A stretch of 64,000 nt of DNA from the NCBI RefSeq assembly GCF_031656215.1, contig NZ_CP134228.1:434001-498000 (forward strand), read 5' to 3'. A model generated the notes under the pieces. The model was given only the letters and a program-made list of their open reading frames with translations. It searched no databases and had not been told where the DNA came from. Shown here piece by piece: positions 16,205-25,998 of the stretch; positions within the stretch are counted from its first letter, which is position 1, and the number at the start of each line of letters is the position of its first letter. Origin of the DNA: Mesorhizobium koreense. GTDB lineage: Bacteria > Pseudomonadota > Alphaproteobacteria > Rhizobiales > Rhizobiaceae. The position numbers and the translations under genes were made by a program.

Positions 16205-19200
16205 TCTCGCGCTTCTTCATCGAGCGGCCGGTCCTGGCGAACGTCATCGCCATCCTTATGGTCGTGCTCGGAGCGGTATCGCTCTATTTCCTGCCGGTCG
16301 CGCAATATCCGAACGTCGTGCCGCCGACGGTGCAGGTGACGACCCGCTATCCGGGCGCCAGCGCGCAGACCGTCATCGACACCGTGGCACTGCCGATCGA
16401 ACAGCAGGTCAACGGCGTCGAGAACATGCTCTACATGCAGTCCTATGCGGCTGCCGACGGGACCTACAATCTGACGGTGACCTTCGCCATCGGAACCGAC
16501 CTCGACAACGCGCAGGTGCTGGTCCAGAACCGCGTTTCAGCGGCGATGGCATCCTTACCCCAGCCCGTCCAGGTGCAGGGTGTCAATGTCCAGAAGCGGT
16601 CGACCGCGATCCTGAAGATCGTAACGCTGTCCTCACCGGACAATCGCTACGACAGCCTCTATCTGTCAAACTTCGCCACTATCCAGCTCAGGGACGAGAT
16701 CGCACGGCTGCCTGGCGTCGGCAATGTCGCCGTATTCGGCGCAGGGCAGTATTCCATGCGCATATGGCTCGATCCCAGCCGTATGCAGGCACTTGGGCTG
16801 AACGTTCAGGATGTCGTGCAGGCGCTGCAGCAGCAAAGCGAACAGGTGACTGCCGGCCAGGCAGGCATGCCGCCGGCACCGTCCGATCAGTCCTTCCAGT
16901 ATACGGTCGAGGTTTCGAGCCGCTTGAACGATCCGGCGCAGTTCGCCGACGTGATCGTGAAGACGGGCAGCGACGGCAGCCTTACGAGGGTGCGCGACAT
17001 TGGCCGGGTCGAACTCGGCGCCCAGACCTATGGGCAGATATTCAATCTCAACGGCCAGCAGGCCGCCGGCCTCGCCATCTTCCAGACGCCGGAGGCGAAC
17101 GCGCTCGACGTCGCGCACGAGGTCGATACCAAGATAAAGGAACTGTCGCGGCACTTTCCGCAAGGCATCGTCTATTCCGTTCCCTTCGACACCACGACCT
17201 TCGTGCATGAATCGGTCATTGAGGTCTACAAGACCCTGATGGAGGCGGCGGTGCTGGTGCTGATCGTCATCCTGATCTTCCTGCAGGACTGGCGCGCCAT
17301 GCTGGTGCCGGCCACCACCGTGCCGGTGACCATCATCGGCGCCTTCGCGGCGATGGCGGCGCTCGGCTTCTCGGTCAACCTTTCCACACTCTTCGCCATC
17401 GTTCTGGCGATCGGCATCGTCGTCGACGACGCGATCGTGGTGGTGGAGGGGGCGGCCCACAACATCGAGCGGGGCATGTCCGCCCATGATGCGGCGATCG
17501 CGGCGATGAAGGCGCTTTTCGCGCCGATCGTCGGCATTACACTGGTGCTGATGGTGGTGTTCCTGCCCGCGTCCTTCCTTTTTGGCCTCACCGGCCAGAT
17601 CTATGCCCAGTTCGCGCTGGTCATAGCGGCTACGGCTCTCATCAGCGCCATCAACGCGGTGACACTCAAGCCCACACAATGCGCGCTGTGGCTGCGGCCG
17701 GCGGTGCCGCCCGAAAAACGCAATCTCTTCTATCGCGGCTTCAACCGTGCCTATGCGGCTGCGGAAAACGCTTACGCCCGTCTCGTCGGCGCCATGACCA
17801 AGGTGAGCGGACCGATGGTCGTACTGGCTCTGCTGATCGCCGTGGCCGCAGGCTACGGCCTCTCCCGCGTACCGACCAGCTTCATCCCGATTGAAGACCA
17901 GGGCTATATGATCGCCGCGGTCCAGCTTCCCGACGGCGCCTCGCTCGGGCGTACCGAAGCTATCTTGCAAGAAGTCAACAAGATCGCCGCGTCTGTCCCG
18001 AGCGTCGACCGCGTCGTCACCATCGCCGGCGTTTCCGCGCTCGATAACAATGCCAGCCTCGCCAGCGCGGGCGTCGCCTATATCGTGCTGAAGCCCTGGA
18101 GCGCGCGCGGCGAAGGCGGCGACCTGCTCGGCGTCTACAACGCCCTGAACGATCGCCTTTCGACCGTGCGGAACGGCCTTGTCACTGTCTTGCCGCCGCC
18201 GCCGATACAGGGTATCGGCAATGCCGCCGGCTTCACGATGCAGGTGGAACTCAAGGACGGCAGCTTCGACCTCGCCCGGCTGCAGGCGGCAACCGATGCA
18301 ATCGTGCGCTCGGCTGGCACCCAAACCGCGATCCAGCGCGTTTTTGCGCCCTTCCGGGCGAGCGTGCCGCAGTATCGCATCGAGATCAATCGCGAGAAGA
18401 TCCAGGCCTACCTGCTCAACGCCGATCAGGTCTTCTCGACGCTGGCGGGCTATATCGGCTCCAGCTATGTCGGCCAGTTCAACAAGTTCGGCCGCGTCTT
18501 CCAGGTCTACGCGCAGGCCGATGCCTCCTCGCGGCTGTCCCCGAGGGACATTCTAGACCTGACGGTGCGCAACCAGAACGGAGACATGGTTCCGCTCGGT
18601 GCCGTCATGACGGTCGAGCCAAGTACAGGCTCGTCGCTGATCAGCCTCTATAACCTCTATCCGTCCGCGATGATCGCCGGCGTGCCGGCGAACGGCTTCT
18701 CCTCGGGGCAGGCGATGCACATCATGGAGCAGGTCGCCGCCAGAGAACTACCGAATGGCATCGGATACGAATGGACCGCCCTCTCCTATCAGGAGAAGCT
18801 CGTAGGGGGTCAGATGTACCTGGTCTTCGCGCTCGGCCTGCTGCTGGTCTATCTCGTCCTCGCCGGGCAGTATGAAAGCTGGTGGGCGCCGCTGTCGGTC
18901 ATTCTCGCGGTTCCCCTGTCTCTCGTCGGGCCGGTGGCCGTGTTCCTTGGCGTCGGCATCGCCAACAACCTCTACGTCCAGATCGGGCTGGTCCTGCTCT
19001 TCGCACTTTCCGCGAAGAACGCTATCCTCATCGTAGAGGTGGCGCGCGAGTTGCGCCTTGCCGGAAACGGCATCATGGAATCCGCAGTGGAGGCCGCCCG
19101 CGCGCGCTTCCGACCGATCGTCATGACATCGTTCGCCTTTATCCTGGGCGTCGTGCCGCTGGTGCTGGCAACCGGCGCCGGGTCGAGCGCCCGCAAGTCG

Positions 19201-19344
19201 ATCGGCATCACCGTGTTCTCGGGCATGATCGCCTCAACCTGCCTGGCGGTGATCTTCGTGCCGAGTTTCTTCGTGATCATGCAGCGTTTCGAGGAATGGC
19301 GCGCCGGACGCGGGAAGCGGCCGCTCGCCTCCAGGTCCGGATAG
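16201..19344 (+). CDS. RND multidrug efflux transporter (AcrB/MexB, HAE-1 family)
   Basis: 1047 residues, the normal AcrB length, starting in an ATGA overlap with the adaptor. It begins MISRFFIERPVLANVIAILMV, the typical first membrane helix, and repeats the RND plan of two halves, each with one helix, a large periplasmic loop and five further helices. The proton-relay aspartates appear in IGIVVDDAIVVVE, and KNAILIVE marks the second half. It should export hydrophobic compounds using the proton gradient. No regulator is adjacent and no TolC-like gene is present, so it probably borrows an outer-membrane channel. Confidence 0.95.
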   Translation: MISRFFIERPVLANVIAILMVVLGAVSLYFLPVAQYPNVVPPTVQVTTRYPGASAQTVIDTVALPIEQQVNGVENMLYMQSYAAADGTYNLTVTFAIGTDLDNAQVLVQNRVSAAMASLPQPVQVQGVNVQKRSTAILKIVTLSSPDNRYDSLYLSNFATIQLRDEIARLPGVGNVAVFGAGQYSMRIWLDPSRMQALGLNVQDVVQALQQQSEQVTAGQAGMPPAPSDQSFQYTVEVSSRLNDPAQFADVIVKTGSDGSLTRVRDIGRVELGAQTYGQIFNLNGQQAAGLAIFQTPEANALDVAHEVDTKIKELSRHFPQGIVYSVPFDTTTFVHESVIEVYKTLMEAAVLVLIVILIFLQDWRAMLVPATTVPVTIIGAFAAMAALGFSVNLSTLFAIVLAIGIVVDDAIVVVEGAAHNIERGMSAHDAAIAAMKALFAPIVGITLVLMVVFLPASFLFGLTGQIYAQFALVIAATALISAINAVTLKPTQCALWLRPAVPPEKRNLFYRGFNRAYAAAENAYARLVGAMTKVSGPMVVLALLIAVAAGYGLSRVPTSFIPIEDQGYMIAAVQLPDGASLGRTEAILQEVNKIAASVPSVDRVVTIAGVSALDNNASLASAGVAYIVLKPWSARGEGGDLLGVYNALNDRLSTVRNGLVTVLPPPPIQGIGNAAGFTMQVELKDGSFDLARLQAATDAIVRSAGTQTAIQRVFAPFRASVPQYRIEINREKIQAYLLNADQVFSTLAGYIGSSYVGQFNKFGRVFQVYAQADASSRLSPRDILDLTVRNQNGDMVPLGAVMTVEPSTGSSLISLYNLYPSAMIAGVPANGFSSGQAMHIMEQVAARELPNGIGYEWTALSYQEKLVGGQMYLVFALGLLLVYLVLAGQYESWWAPLSVILAVPLSLVGPVAVFLGVGIANNLYVQIGLVLLFALSAKNAILIVEVARELRLAGNGIMESAVEAARARFRPIVMTSFAFILGVVPLVLATGAGSSARKSIGITVFSGMIASTCLAVIFVPSFFVIMQRFEEWRAGRGKRPLASRSG

Positions 19345-19510
19345 TTGAGAGGCTGGATCAAAGCGGTTCGTCGGTCCGGAAGAATCGTTGGTGGCGTCAC
19401 CGGTTTTGGGAGCACCGACCAATGCTGGCATGATCTGCCTATCCGTTTCCCGTTTGTCAGATGCGGGCGGCCGCATTAACAATAGTCAGGTATTTTTGGG
19501 GTTGGTCGGC

Positions 19511-20305
19511 ATGCACGAAGTCTTGTGGACCGTCATCCTTTGTACCTTGTTGATCGTGGGAGCCGCCGGAGGCTTCGTCCTTCGGTCACTGGTTCCTGAA
19601 CCGCACCGCAATCAGCCGACCATCGAGTTCCTGCGCATCGTCACGGCTCTGCTCGTCACCTTCGCCGCACTCGTGATGAGCTTGATCCTGGCATCGGTCC
19701 GCAACTCCTATGACTCCGCCTTCCGTGACCGCAGCCACTATGCCGCCAGCCTCGTCCAACTCGATGCCTGCATGCGCAACTACGGGCCGGAACTGGCGGA
19801 AGCGCGCGTGAAGCTCCATCGCTATACCGCCGCCGTGATCGCCAGCACCTGGCCGGACGAGCCTCCGCCACAAGGAGTCGACTATCCGGATGCGGCCGGG
19901 ATGCCGCGCCTCGGCGAGGTTCCGGTGCTCGCCACCATCATGAACGATATCGGCATCGCGATCGGCGAACTCGCTCCGGGCGATACACTGCACCGCTCGT
20001 TGGCTGCTCGTTGCACGGCTGATTACCGGGAAGTGGCCAGCGCGCGCTGGGTCGTGATCGAAGATGTCCACGGATCGCTCTCCGCGCCGTTCGCCATCGT
20101 ACTCATATTCTGGCTGACACTGGTCTTTTTGAGCTTCGGTCTGCAAGCGCCACGCAACCTCCTCGCCAGCGTGGCCATCGGCATCGCCATCATTTCGGTG
20201 ACGAGCGCCATGTTCGTCATTCTCGATCTCGACATTCCTTATGGCGGCCTGTTCGGCATACCGAGCACGTCCATGCGGCTCGCCCTGACCGACATGCTGA
20301 GGTAA
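19511..20305 (+). CDS. DUF4239-like (bestrophin-like) membrane protein
   Basis: 264 residues from the ATG at 19511; in-frame sequence back to 19388 seems non-coding. Four hydrophobic segments are visible, two at the N-terminus (about 5-25 and 38-60) and two near the C-terminus (about 195-245), with a soluble middle containing YDSAFRDRSHYAASLVQLD and a YTAAVIASTWPDEPPPQG stretch. This layout matches the DUF4239 bestrophin-like family, of unknown function. It is a single gene after the RND pump, convergent with the amidohydrolase operon. Family assignment is from memory of the sequence pattern. Confidence 0.65.
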   Translation: MHEVLWTVILCTLLIVGAAGGFVLRSLVPEPHRNQPTIEFLRIVTALLVTFAALVMSLILASVRNSYDSAFRDRSHYAASLVQLDACMRNYGPELAEARVKLHRYTAAVIASTWPDEPPPQGVDYPDAAGMPRLGEVPVLATIMNDIGIAIGELAPGDTLHRSLAARCTADYREVASARWVVIEDVHGSLSAPFAIVLIFWLTLVFLSFGLQAPRNLLASVAIGIAIISVTSAMFVILDLDIPYGGLFGIPSTSMRLALTDMLR

Positions 20306-20332
20306 ACTGCCCCGTTCTGGCGCTAGCGAATT

Positions 20333-20346
20333 CCGGCGATAGCCGG
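20333..20346. terminator. Small hairpin between convergent genes
   Basis: CCGGC-GATA-GCCGG forms a 5-bp stem with a 4-base loop between the convergent ends at 20305 and 20439. There is no long T-run, so its role as a terminator is only possible. Confidence 0.3.
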
Positions 20347-20438
20347 GATGTTTCCGCGGAGCCGGTCAAAGCGGCAGTTGGTATGATTCCGCCGATTCTG
20401 CACTCGGCATCGTGTCGTCGTATCTCTGTCTCGAGGTT

Positions 20439-21836
20439 TCAATGCTCGAGCCGACGCGAAACGTACCTGCCTTTGCCGATGGCCGCGTCGACAAGCCGGC
20501 CATCGTCGAGGGCCTGCTCGCCGCGAACGACGGTATGGACGACCTTGCCGCGAAACGACTTGCCCTCATAGATCGAGTAGCCCGCGCTCGAAACGACGCT
20601 TTCACGCTTCTGCTTCCAGTGCGTATTGAGGTCGACCAGCGCGAAATCCGCATCCAGGCCGATTTTGATCGAGCCTTTTACATGGGAAAGACCCATAAGG
20701 CGCGCCGGGTTGGATGCCGTCAGTTCGACGATTCGTTCGAGCGGAATCCCGCGCTCATGAAAGCCGTCGGTCAGGAGCACCGGCAGCAACGTCTCAAGTC
20801 CCGGACAACCTGGTGACGCGCCCCAGATGTCGGCCTCCTTCGAACCGAGGTCCCGGTGGACATGATCCGTCCCGACAGTATCGATCTCGCCATTGGCCAA
20901 GCCCCGCCAAAGCCGCTCGCAATCGGATCTTTCCCGCAAGGGCGGATTGACCTTGCCGACGACACCGCCCCGCCACGTGACGTCATGCGTGAGGTAGTGC
21001 GGGCAGGTTTCAAAATAGATTGCGGTGCCGGCGGATTCCTGACGCAGCCCGGCCTCGAGCGCCTCCCTCGAAGTCGTATGAACCACATAGAGCGGAGCAC
21101 CGGCCTTGGCGGCAAGCAGCGCGGCGCGTTGAACGGCATCGGCTTCGACGAAGGGCGGCCGGCTGTCGTTCCAGGTCGCCAGACCGCCTTTCCCATCGGG
21201 ATCTGCCACCTTGACGCGTTTGCGCAGCATCTGTGCAACTTCGATGTTTTCCGGATGCGGGCAGACCATGCCGCCATTGGCCGCGGCAGCTTCGCACAGG
21301 CGGTAGAGGAAGCCGTCGTCGATGTCCGGCAGACCGAGACGCGAGCCTTCGCCGTTGCGGTTGTTCATGAATATCTTGAAGGTCGGCGCCCCGAATTCAC
21401 GCGCATAGCGCGGCACGGATGCAAGCTGGTCTTCCGTCGAGATGATGAAATGATAGCCGAAATCGATGCGTGCGCCTGCCTGGGTTACATCGACAACTTC
21501 TTCAAAGATGTCCTCGAACGGCTCCGTGGCCATCAGGTACGGCACAAAGCATGTCACACCTCCCATGACCGCTGCCGCCGTCTCCTGGCTGGCGTCCTCG
21601 GGGACGCGAGGCCGCGAGATGTCCTTGCCGTGACCGAGATGGAGGTGCACGTCGATCAGGCCGGGGAGCACGGCAAGACCCTTTGCGTCGATGACGCGAT
21701 CGGCGCGGGCGCCACTGTCCGGCTGCAGGATCGCGACGATCTTGCCGCCCTCGACGCCGATGTCGCACAACGTACGGCCCGATCCGGGAAGAACTGCTTC
21801 GCCGCCGGCGATCAGGAGGTCGAACTTGGCTGTCAT
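20439..21836 (-). CDS. Cyclic amidohydrolase (dihydropyrimidinase/hydantoinase/allantoinase family)
   Basis: 465 residues. All metal-site residues of the family are in place: His64 and His66 (IDVHLHLGHG), the carboxylated Lys154 (PTFKIFMNN), His194 (CPHPEN), His253 (VVHTTSREAL) and Asp324 (GTDHVHRD). It should open a cyclic amide, imide or ureide ring; which one is unclear. AAGGAA precedes the ATG, and the start overlaps the stop of the PrpD gene (ATGA). It is the last gene of a long operon with PrpD proteins, an FAD dehydrogenase and a Liv importer, so its substrate is probably what the importer brings in or an intermediate. Confidence 0.9.
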   Translation of the reverse strand: MTAKFDLLIAGGEAVLPGSGRTLCDIGVEGGKIVAILQPDSGARADRVIDAKGLAVLPGLIDVHLHLGHGKDISRPRVPEDASQETAAAVMGGVTCFVPYLMATEPFEDIFEEVVDVTQAGARIDFGYHFIISTEDQLASVPRYAREFGAPTFKIFMNNRNGEGSRLGLPDIDDGFLYRLCEAAAANGGMVCPHPENIEVAQMLRKRVKVADPDGKGGLATWNDSRPPFVEADAVQRAALLAAKAGAPLYVVHTTSREALEAGLRQESAGTAIYFETCPHYLTHDVTWRGGVVGKVNPPLRERSDCERLWRGLANGEIDTVGTDHVHRDLGSKEADIWGASPGCPGLETLLPVLLTDGFHERGIPLERIVELTASNPARLMGLSHVKGSIKIGLDADFALVDLNTHWKQKRESVVSSAGYSIYEGKSFRGKVVHTVVRGEQALDDGRLVDAAIGKGRYVSRRLEH

Positions 21837-23227
21837 GGCAAATTCCTTTCGGTGCGCGGCGCCGCGGAACGCAACGCGGCGCCGAAGTCGTCGAGGCTTG
21901 GCATTGCGTCGAGGGCATGGACCGACCTGGTGATCCGGCCAATGGCAGCGTCGCCGCCGGCGGCTAAGAGATTCTTGCGAAACTTCTCTTCGACAGCCTT
22001 AGCACCCGCCGGGCGGGAGCGGTTGCCATAAGCATCTTCGACGCGGGCACTCCGCATGTCGCCGCTACGCAAGCGACAATGGATTTCGGCTTCGAAGCGG
22101 GCCGGGAAATCCGCCTCCCGCAGCGGTGTCCAGATTATCCGCCCGGCAAGCTGCCGCGCCTCCGGGGAAAGCTCCCGCTCGAATACCGTTGTGTCGACTT
22201 GCCCGTGGACAAATCGCGCGGCAACGACGGCAGGCAGGCTCCAGCGCATGGCGTGATCCCTCGCCGCCTGTTTGGCTGACCAGGGCTCGCAGATGATGCC
22301 TGCAGCGCCCGCCGGAACCCGGCATTCGATTTCTTCGATCATCTCGGCACGAACGCCGCCATCCGCCAGCGTTCCGGCAGCCTCGATGAATGGATGCAGA
22401 TAGTGGCAACATGGATGGAACTTGAAGGCCACATCACGAATATGCCAGTCGAGACCGAGACTGCCGACATTCTCGCGAAGCCTGTCGGAGGCATTCCGGT
22501 CTCCGGCAAAGGCCGAGAAAAGCCCGAACCGCCCCTCGAACGAAGTCTCGGGGCCGGTCAGCCCGGCTCGTGCCAAGGCAAAGGCGGTGATACCCGAATG
22601 AGCGGCCCAGCCCGGATGCAACGACTTGACGGTGGAGCCGTTGCTCAAGAACTCGAATACGCCGGACGCCTGACTGAGCGCGATGCCCAGCGCGGCGACC
22701 GTCGTCTCCTCGTCGGCGCCTGCCAGTTCCGCCGCGATTCCCGCTGCGCACAATGTGCCGCCCACCGACGTCAACTGAAATCCCCGGTCCTGAAACGAGC
22801 CCGCCGCCGCAAGACCGATGCGAATGAAGACCTCGTACCAGCGAGCGTAGGCTCCGAGTACAGCCTTCCCCGACGCCCGAAAGGCTTCGCCTCCGGCGAT
22901 GGCCGTCGAAGCAAGAACCGAACTGCCATGGACGATCGAGCCGGTATGCGTGTCGTCGAATTCCAGACTGTGGATCAGTCCGCCATTCACCAACGCAGCG
23001 TCCGAGGCCGAAAATCCTCCCGCCTGACCGAGAATGGTGCATGGTCCCGCGGCTGACAGCCCCTTCGCATAATTACGATATGGACGTCCCGCCGACGATC
23101 CGGCCGCAGCCAATCCAACGCCCGCAACATCGAGAAGGTGCAGCTTCGCCACATCCGCCACGTCCTCAGGCAAGTTGCTCTCGGCCAGACGGCCCAGCCG
23201 CTCCACGATGACGCGGGAAAGGCTCAT
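21833..23227 (-). CDS. MmgE/PrpD family protein 1
   Basis: 464 residues, the full family length, with an all-helical N-terminal domain (HLLDVAGVGLAAAGSSAG, NGGLIHSLEFDDTHTGSIVHGSS) and a C-terminal lid. The family includes 2-methylcitrate dehydratase, iminodisuccinate epimerase and related enzymes that add, remove or shift protons or water on polycarboxylates. EFDDTH is the family's recognisable active-site segment. It overlaps both neighbours by ATGA. A second, clearly different PrpD protein occurs at 24601-25998, so the pathway may need two successive proton or water transfers. Confidence 0.88.
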   Translation of the reverse strand: MSLSRVIVERLGRLAESNLPEDVADVAKLHLLDVAGVGLAAAGSSAGRPYRNYAKGLSAAGPCTILGQAGGFSASDAALVNGGLIHSLEFDDTHTGSIVHGSSVLASTAIAGGEAFRASGKAVLGAYARWYEVFIRIGLAAAGSFQDRGFQLTSVGGTLCAAGIAAELAGADEETTVAALGIALSQASGVFEFLSNGSTVKSLHPGWAAHSGITAFALARAGLTGPETSFEGRFGLFSAFAGDRNASDRLRENVGSLGLDWHIRDVAFKFHPCCHYLHPFIEAAGTLADGGVRAEMIEEIECRVPAGAAGIICEPWSAKQAARDHAMRWSLPAVVAARFVHGQVDTTVFERELSPEARQLAGRIIWTPLREADFPARFEAEIHCRLRSGDMRSARVEDAYGNRSRPAGAKAVEEKFRKNLLAAGGDAAIGRITRSVHALDAMPSLDDFGAALRSAAPRTERNLP

Positions 23228-24597
23228 TGCCTGTCGACCCGCAAGGCCCGGGCTGCCGAAAGGGCGGCGATCCGTCCGAGCGCGACTGCCGTCAGGAGGC
23301 CGTTGCCGGAGGCGTATCCAAGCGCCCCGGAACGGCCGCTGATACCCGCGGCGGCGCCGCCGCCGGCATAGAGATTGGGGATCGGCTCACCGGAGCCGCG
23401 CAGGACGCGGGCTTCCCGGTCGATCCGCAAGCCGCCTTGCGTGTGGAACATGCCCGGCACGACACGGCAGGCATAGTAGGGCGGCCGCAGCGGTGCGATG
23501 CCGAATTCCTTGCGCCCGAAGGCGTCGCCTTCCCTGCCGGCGGCCGAGGCATTGTAGCGGTCGATTTCCTCGCTCAGCGTACCGGCCTCCAGGCCGCATG
23601 CCATCGCCAGATCATGCAGACGGTCTGCCTTCTTGAAGGCGCCGTAATCGCTCAGTTCTCGGAATTCTTCTTCCTGCGCGGCAATGTCGAAGATACGTTG
23701 ATCGAAGATCGCATATGCATGATCGCCCTGCGCCAGCACGATCCGTGCATAGCCGGAATAACCGGTGCTCTCGTCGCCGAAGCGGCGTGCATCGGCGCCG
23801 ACAAGAATGCCGCCCTTCTCGATCGTGGTCCAGGAGAGGAGCCCGCCATGCGGGTCCGCGACGGCAGCGTATCCCTGATAGGCCGCCATGTTATCGAGGG
23901 CGGCGCCGAGTTTCCTACCCCATAGCACTGCTTCACCGGCGGACCCGTGGGCCCCGAAATATCGCGCGCCGGCGATTTCCGGACAGAAGCGCGCGACAAG
24001 ATCCCGATTGGCGCCGAAGCCATTGACCGCCAGGATGGTCTTTCCAGCCCGGATATCGAACGGACTGGAATTACCCGCGTCGATCACGGCGCCCCTCACC
24101 GCTCCATCCTCCACGATCAACTCGCGAGCCGAGTTTCCGACCGCGATCGGGATGTTTCGCTTCTCGACAGCCGCGATGAGGTCGTCCACGAGATCGATGC
24201 CCCGGCGCGACACGGGCGCATGCAGACGGGGCACGGAATGGCCGATATGCTTGTAGGCGGTGACGAGCTTGAGGCGTGCGCCAACATCGTCGATCAACCA
24301 TTCCACCGTCTCGGCCGACACCTGCGCCATCAGGCGTACGAGATCCGCATTGTCGGCTTCCCCGGCGATAGCCATCAGGTCGCGGCAATAGTTCTCGGGA
24401 CCATCATCGATACCGGCTTCGCGCTGAAACCGGCTTCCGGCGGCTGGCACAGACCCGGTCGACAGCGCCGAGTTCCCGCCGGGTCGATCCATCTTTTCGA
24501 CAATGGCTGTCGACAACCCCTGGTCATGGGCAGCAATTGCCGCGCACAAGCCGCATGCGCCGGCGCCGATAACCAGAACATCGAGATCCTCGTTCAA
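23224..24597 (-). CDS. FAD-dependent dehydrogenase/fumarate reductase-type flavoprotein
   Basis: 457 residues, starting at a TTG (24597) with GGGAG about 10 bases upstream and no better ATG nearby. The N-terminal Rossmann motif is VLVIGAGACGLCAAIAA with the acid EK after the second strand, and PGGNSALSTGSV binds FAD. NLYAGGGAAAGISG..GALGYASGNGLLTA at the C-terminus closes the FAD_binding_2 fold shared by fumarate reductases, 3-ketosteroid dehydrogenases and tricarballylate dehydrogenase (TcuA). It probably introduces or removes a C=C bond next to a carboxylate. Sitting between two PrpD genes, it could make their unsaturated substrate. Confidence 0.87.
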   Translation of the reverse strand: MNEDLDVLVIGAGACGLCAAIAAHDQGLSTAIVEKMDRPGGNSALSTGSVPAAGSRFQREAGIDDGPENYCRDLMAIAGEADNADLVRLMAQVSAETVEWLIDDVGARLKLVTAYKHIGHSVPRLHAPVSRRGIDLVDDLIAAVEKRNIPIAVGNSARELIVEDGAVRGAVIDAGNSSPFDIRAGKTILAVNGFGANRDLVARFCPEIAGARYFGAHGSAGEAVLWGRKLGAALDNMAAYQGYAAVADPHGGLLSWTTIEKGGILVGADARRFGDESTGYSGYARIVLAQGDHAYAIFDQRIFDIAAQEEEFRELSDYGAFKKADRLHDLAMACGLEAGTLSEEIDRYNASAAGREGDAFGRKEFGIAPLRPPYYACRVVPGMFHTQGGLRIDREARVLRGSGEPIPNLYAGGGAAAGISGRSGALGYASGNGLLTAVALGRIAALSAARALRVDRQ

Positions 24598-24600
24598 TTC

Positions 24601-25998
24601 TCAGCGCTCCCGCAGATGTTCTTCGATCAATCGCGACCAGCTTTTCCCGGCTAGCGCGTCGCTGTCGCGCGCTATGCAAACAAGCAATTCCGACAGTCCA
24701 GGCACGACCAAGGCATTGGTCTCGATTTTCGCTATCAGTGTCTCCTCGTCGAAAGGCCGGTCCGCGCCGCCCCTCGCACTGGCTCGTTCGGCCGACCAGA
24801 CCTCGCCGTCGGCAAAACGCCAATGGACGCGCGCCGGCCGATCGTTCGGCCAGGGCCGGATATCCGGGTGCGGCGCAAGCGTCACCTGTCGGCGGAGGGC
24901 GGTGATGCGCGGATCATCGAGCGTTTTCGCGGCAAAAGCCTCCTGCCCGCCGGTTCCCAGAAGCGCCGAGGCAGCGAGCGCATGGGGCATCGAGAATTTG
25001 GCGGCGAGAACAGTTGCCGGCTCGACCGTCGTCAGCGTTTCGCCGCGCGGGTGTGTCTCCACATGGATTCCGCGAAGATCATCGGGCGATCGACCTTCGG
25101 CGGAAAGCCTGTTCCTGAGCTCCAGCGTCGCCTCGATCGCAGAGTGGGCGTATTGGCAGCAGGCGAAGACCTTATGGTACCCCTCGCCGGCCACCCATGC
25201 CGTTCCGAGATCCCGCGTCAGTGCGTCGGGTACGTAGTCGGCGCCAAGACAGGAGACAAAAGCGTCATACATGCCGTGCGCCACGCCAGCGATGCCGGCT
25301 TCTGCCCAATCGACGGATTGCAGACCGATCCAGGCCCCTGCCGATGTCCAGGCATTGCGTATCAGCGCTCCGTCGATCGCGTGCGCATAAGGTCCCGCAA
25401 ATGTCATGCTTGCTGCGCCCGTAACCGCCGCGCCGAGCAGCTTCGGATCGGCATTGCGCGCCAGCGCCGCACCGCACGCGGCGCCGATCGTCGCGAACGC
25501 CGCATGCGGATGAACCCGCATCGAGGAGAACGGAAATGCAGTGGCGATGCGGGCAACGACCTCGTAGGCGACAGCAAGCCGCGCAAGCATGGCGGCAAGC
25601 GTCAGGTTCCGTGCCTCGCTTTCGGCGAGCAGTGCCGGCAAAATATAGGCGCCAGCATGACATGGAACGGAGCGCAGGCCTTCGTCGAGTTCGCACCATG
25701 TCGCGGCCATGCCGTTGGCGACCGCCGCGGAGGTACGATCGAGGCGACCGATGCCGGGCGCAAATACGGTCGCTTCAGGTCCTGTCGATGTGCGGACCAG
25801 ACGCAACAGGGTTTCCTTTACCTGCGGTTCGCCGGAGGCGGCAGCCATGGCTGCGACATCGTCGGCAAGGATCAACGCCGCCCGGCGCTGCATGGCTGCA
25901 GGCAATTCTCCGTGCACGGCGCCGCTTGCCCATTCGAACAATTGCGTCGTTGCCTCGGCGCAGGCGGAGCGCTGAACTTCGTCGACGACAGGCTTCAT
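24601..25998 (-). CDS. MmgE/PrpD family protein 2
   Basis: 465 residues from the ATG at 25998, which overlaps the LivF stop as TGATG; an in-frame ATG at 26007 would add three residues. PrpD features include LADDVAAMAAASGEPQVKE, VANGMAATWCELDEGLRSVPCHAG and YHKVFACCQYAHSAIEATLELR. The active-site segment reads ELDEGL instead of EFDDTH, so its substrate probably differs from that of PrpD protein 1. It lies between the importer genes and the FAD dehydrogenase in one operon. Precise reaction unknown. Confidence 0.87.
   Translation of the reverse strand: MKPVVDEVQRSACAEATTQLFEWASGAVHGELPAAMQRRAALILADDVAAMAAASGEPQVKETLLRLVRTSTGPEATVFAPGIGRLDRTSAAVANGMAATWCELDEGLRSVPCHAGAYILPALLAESEARNLTLAAMLARLAVAYEVVARIATAFPFSSMRVHPHAAFATIGAACGAALARNADPKLLGAAVTGAASMTFAGPYAHAIDGALIRNAWTSAGAWIGLQSVDWAEAGIAGVAHGMYDAFVSCLGADYVPDALTRDLGTAWVAGEGYHKVFACCQYAHSAIEATLELRNRLSAEGRSPDDLRGIHVETHPRGETLTTVEPATVLAAKFSMPHALAASALLGTGGQEAFAAKTLDDPRITALRRQVTLAPHPDIRPWPNDRPARVHWRFADGEVWSAERASARGGADRPFDEETLIAKIETNALVVPGLSELLVCIARDSDALAGKSWSRLIEEHLRER

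Noticed and set aside
16666-18324. Long open frame of 552 codons on the minus strand
   Set aside because: Antisense to the RND pump gene, rich in Arg/His/Gly with no domain pattern; an effect of high GC third positions.
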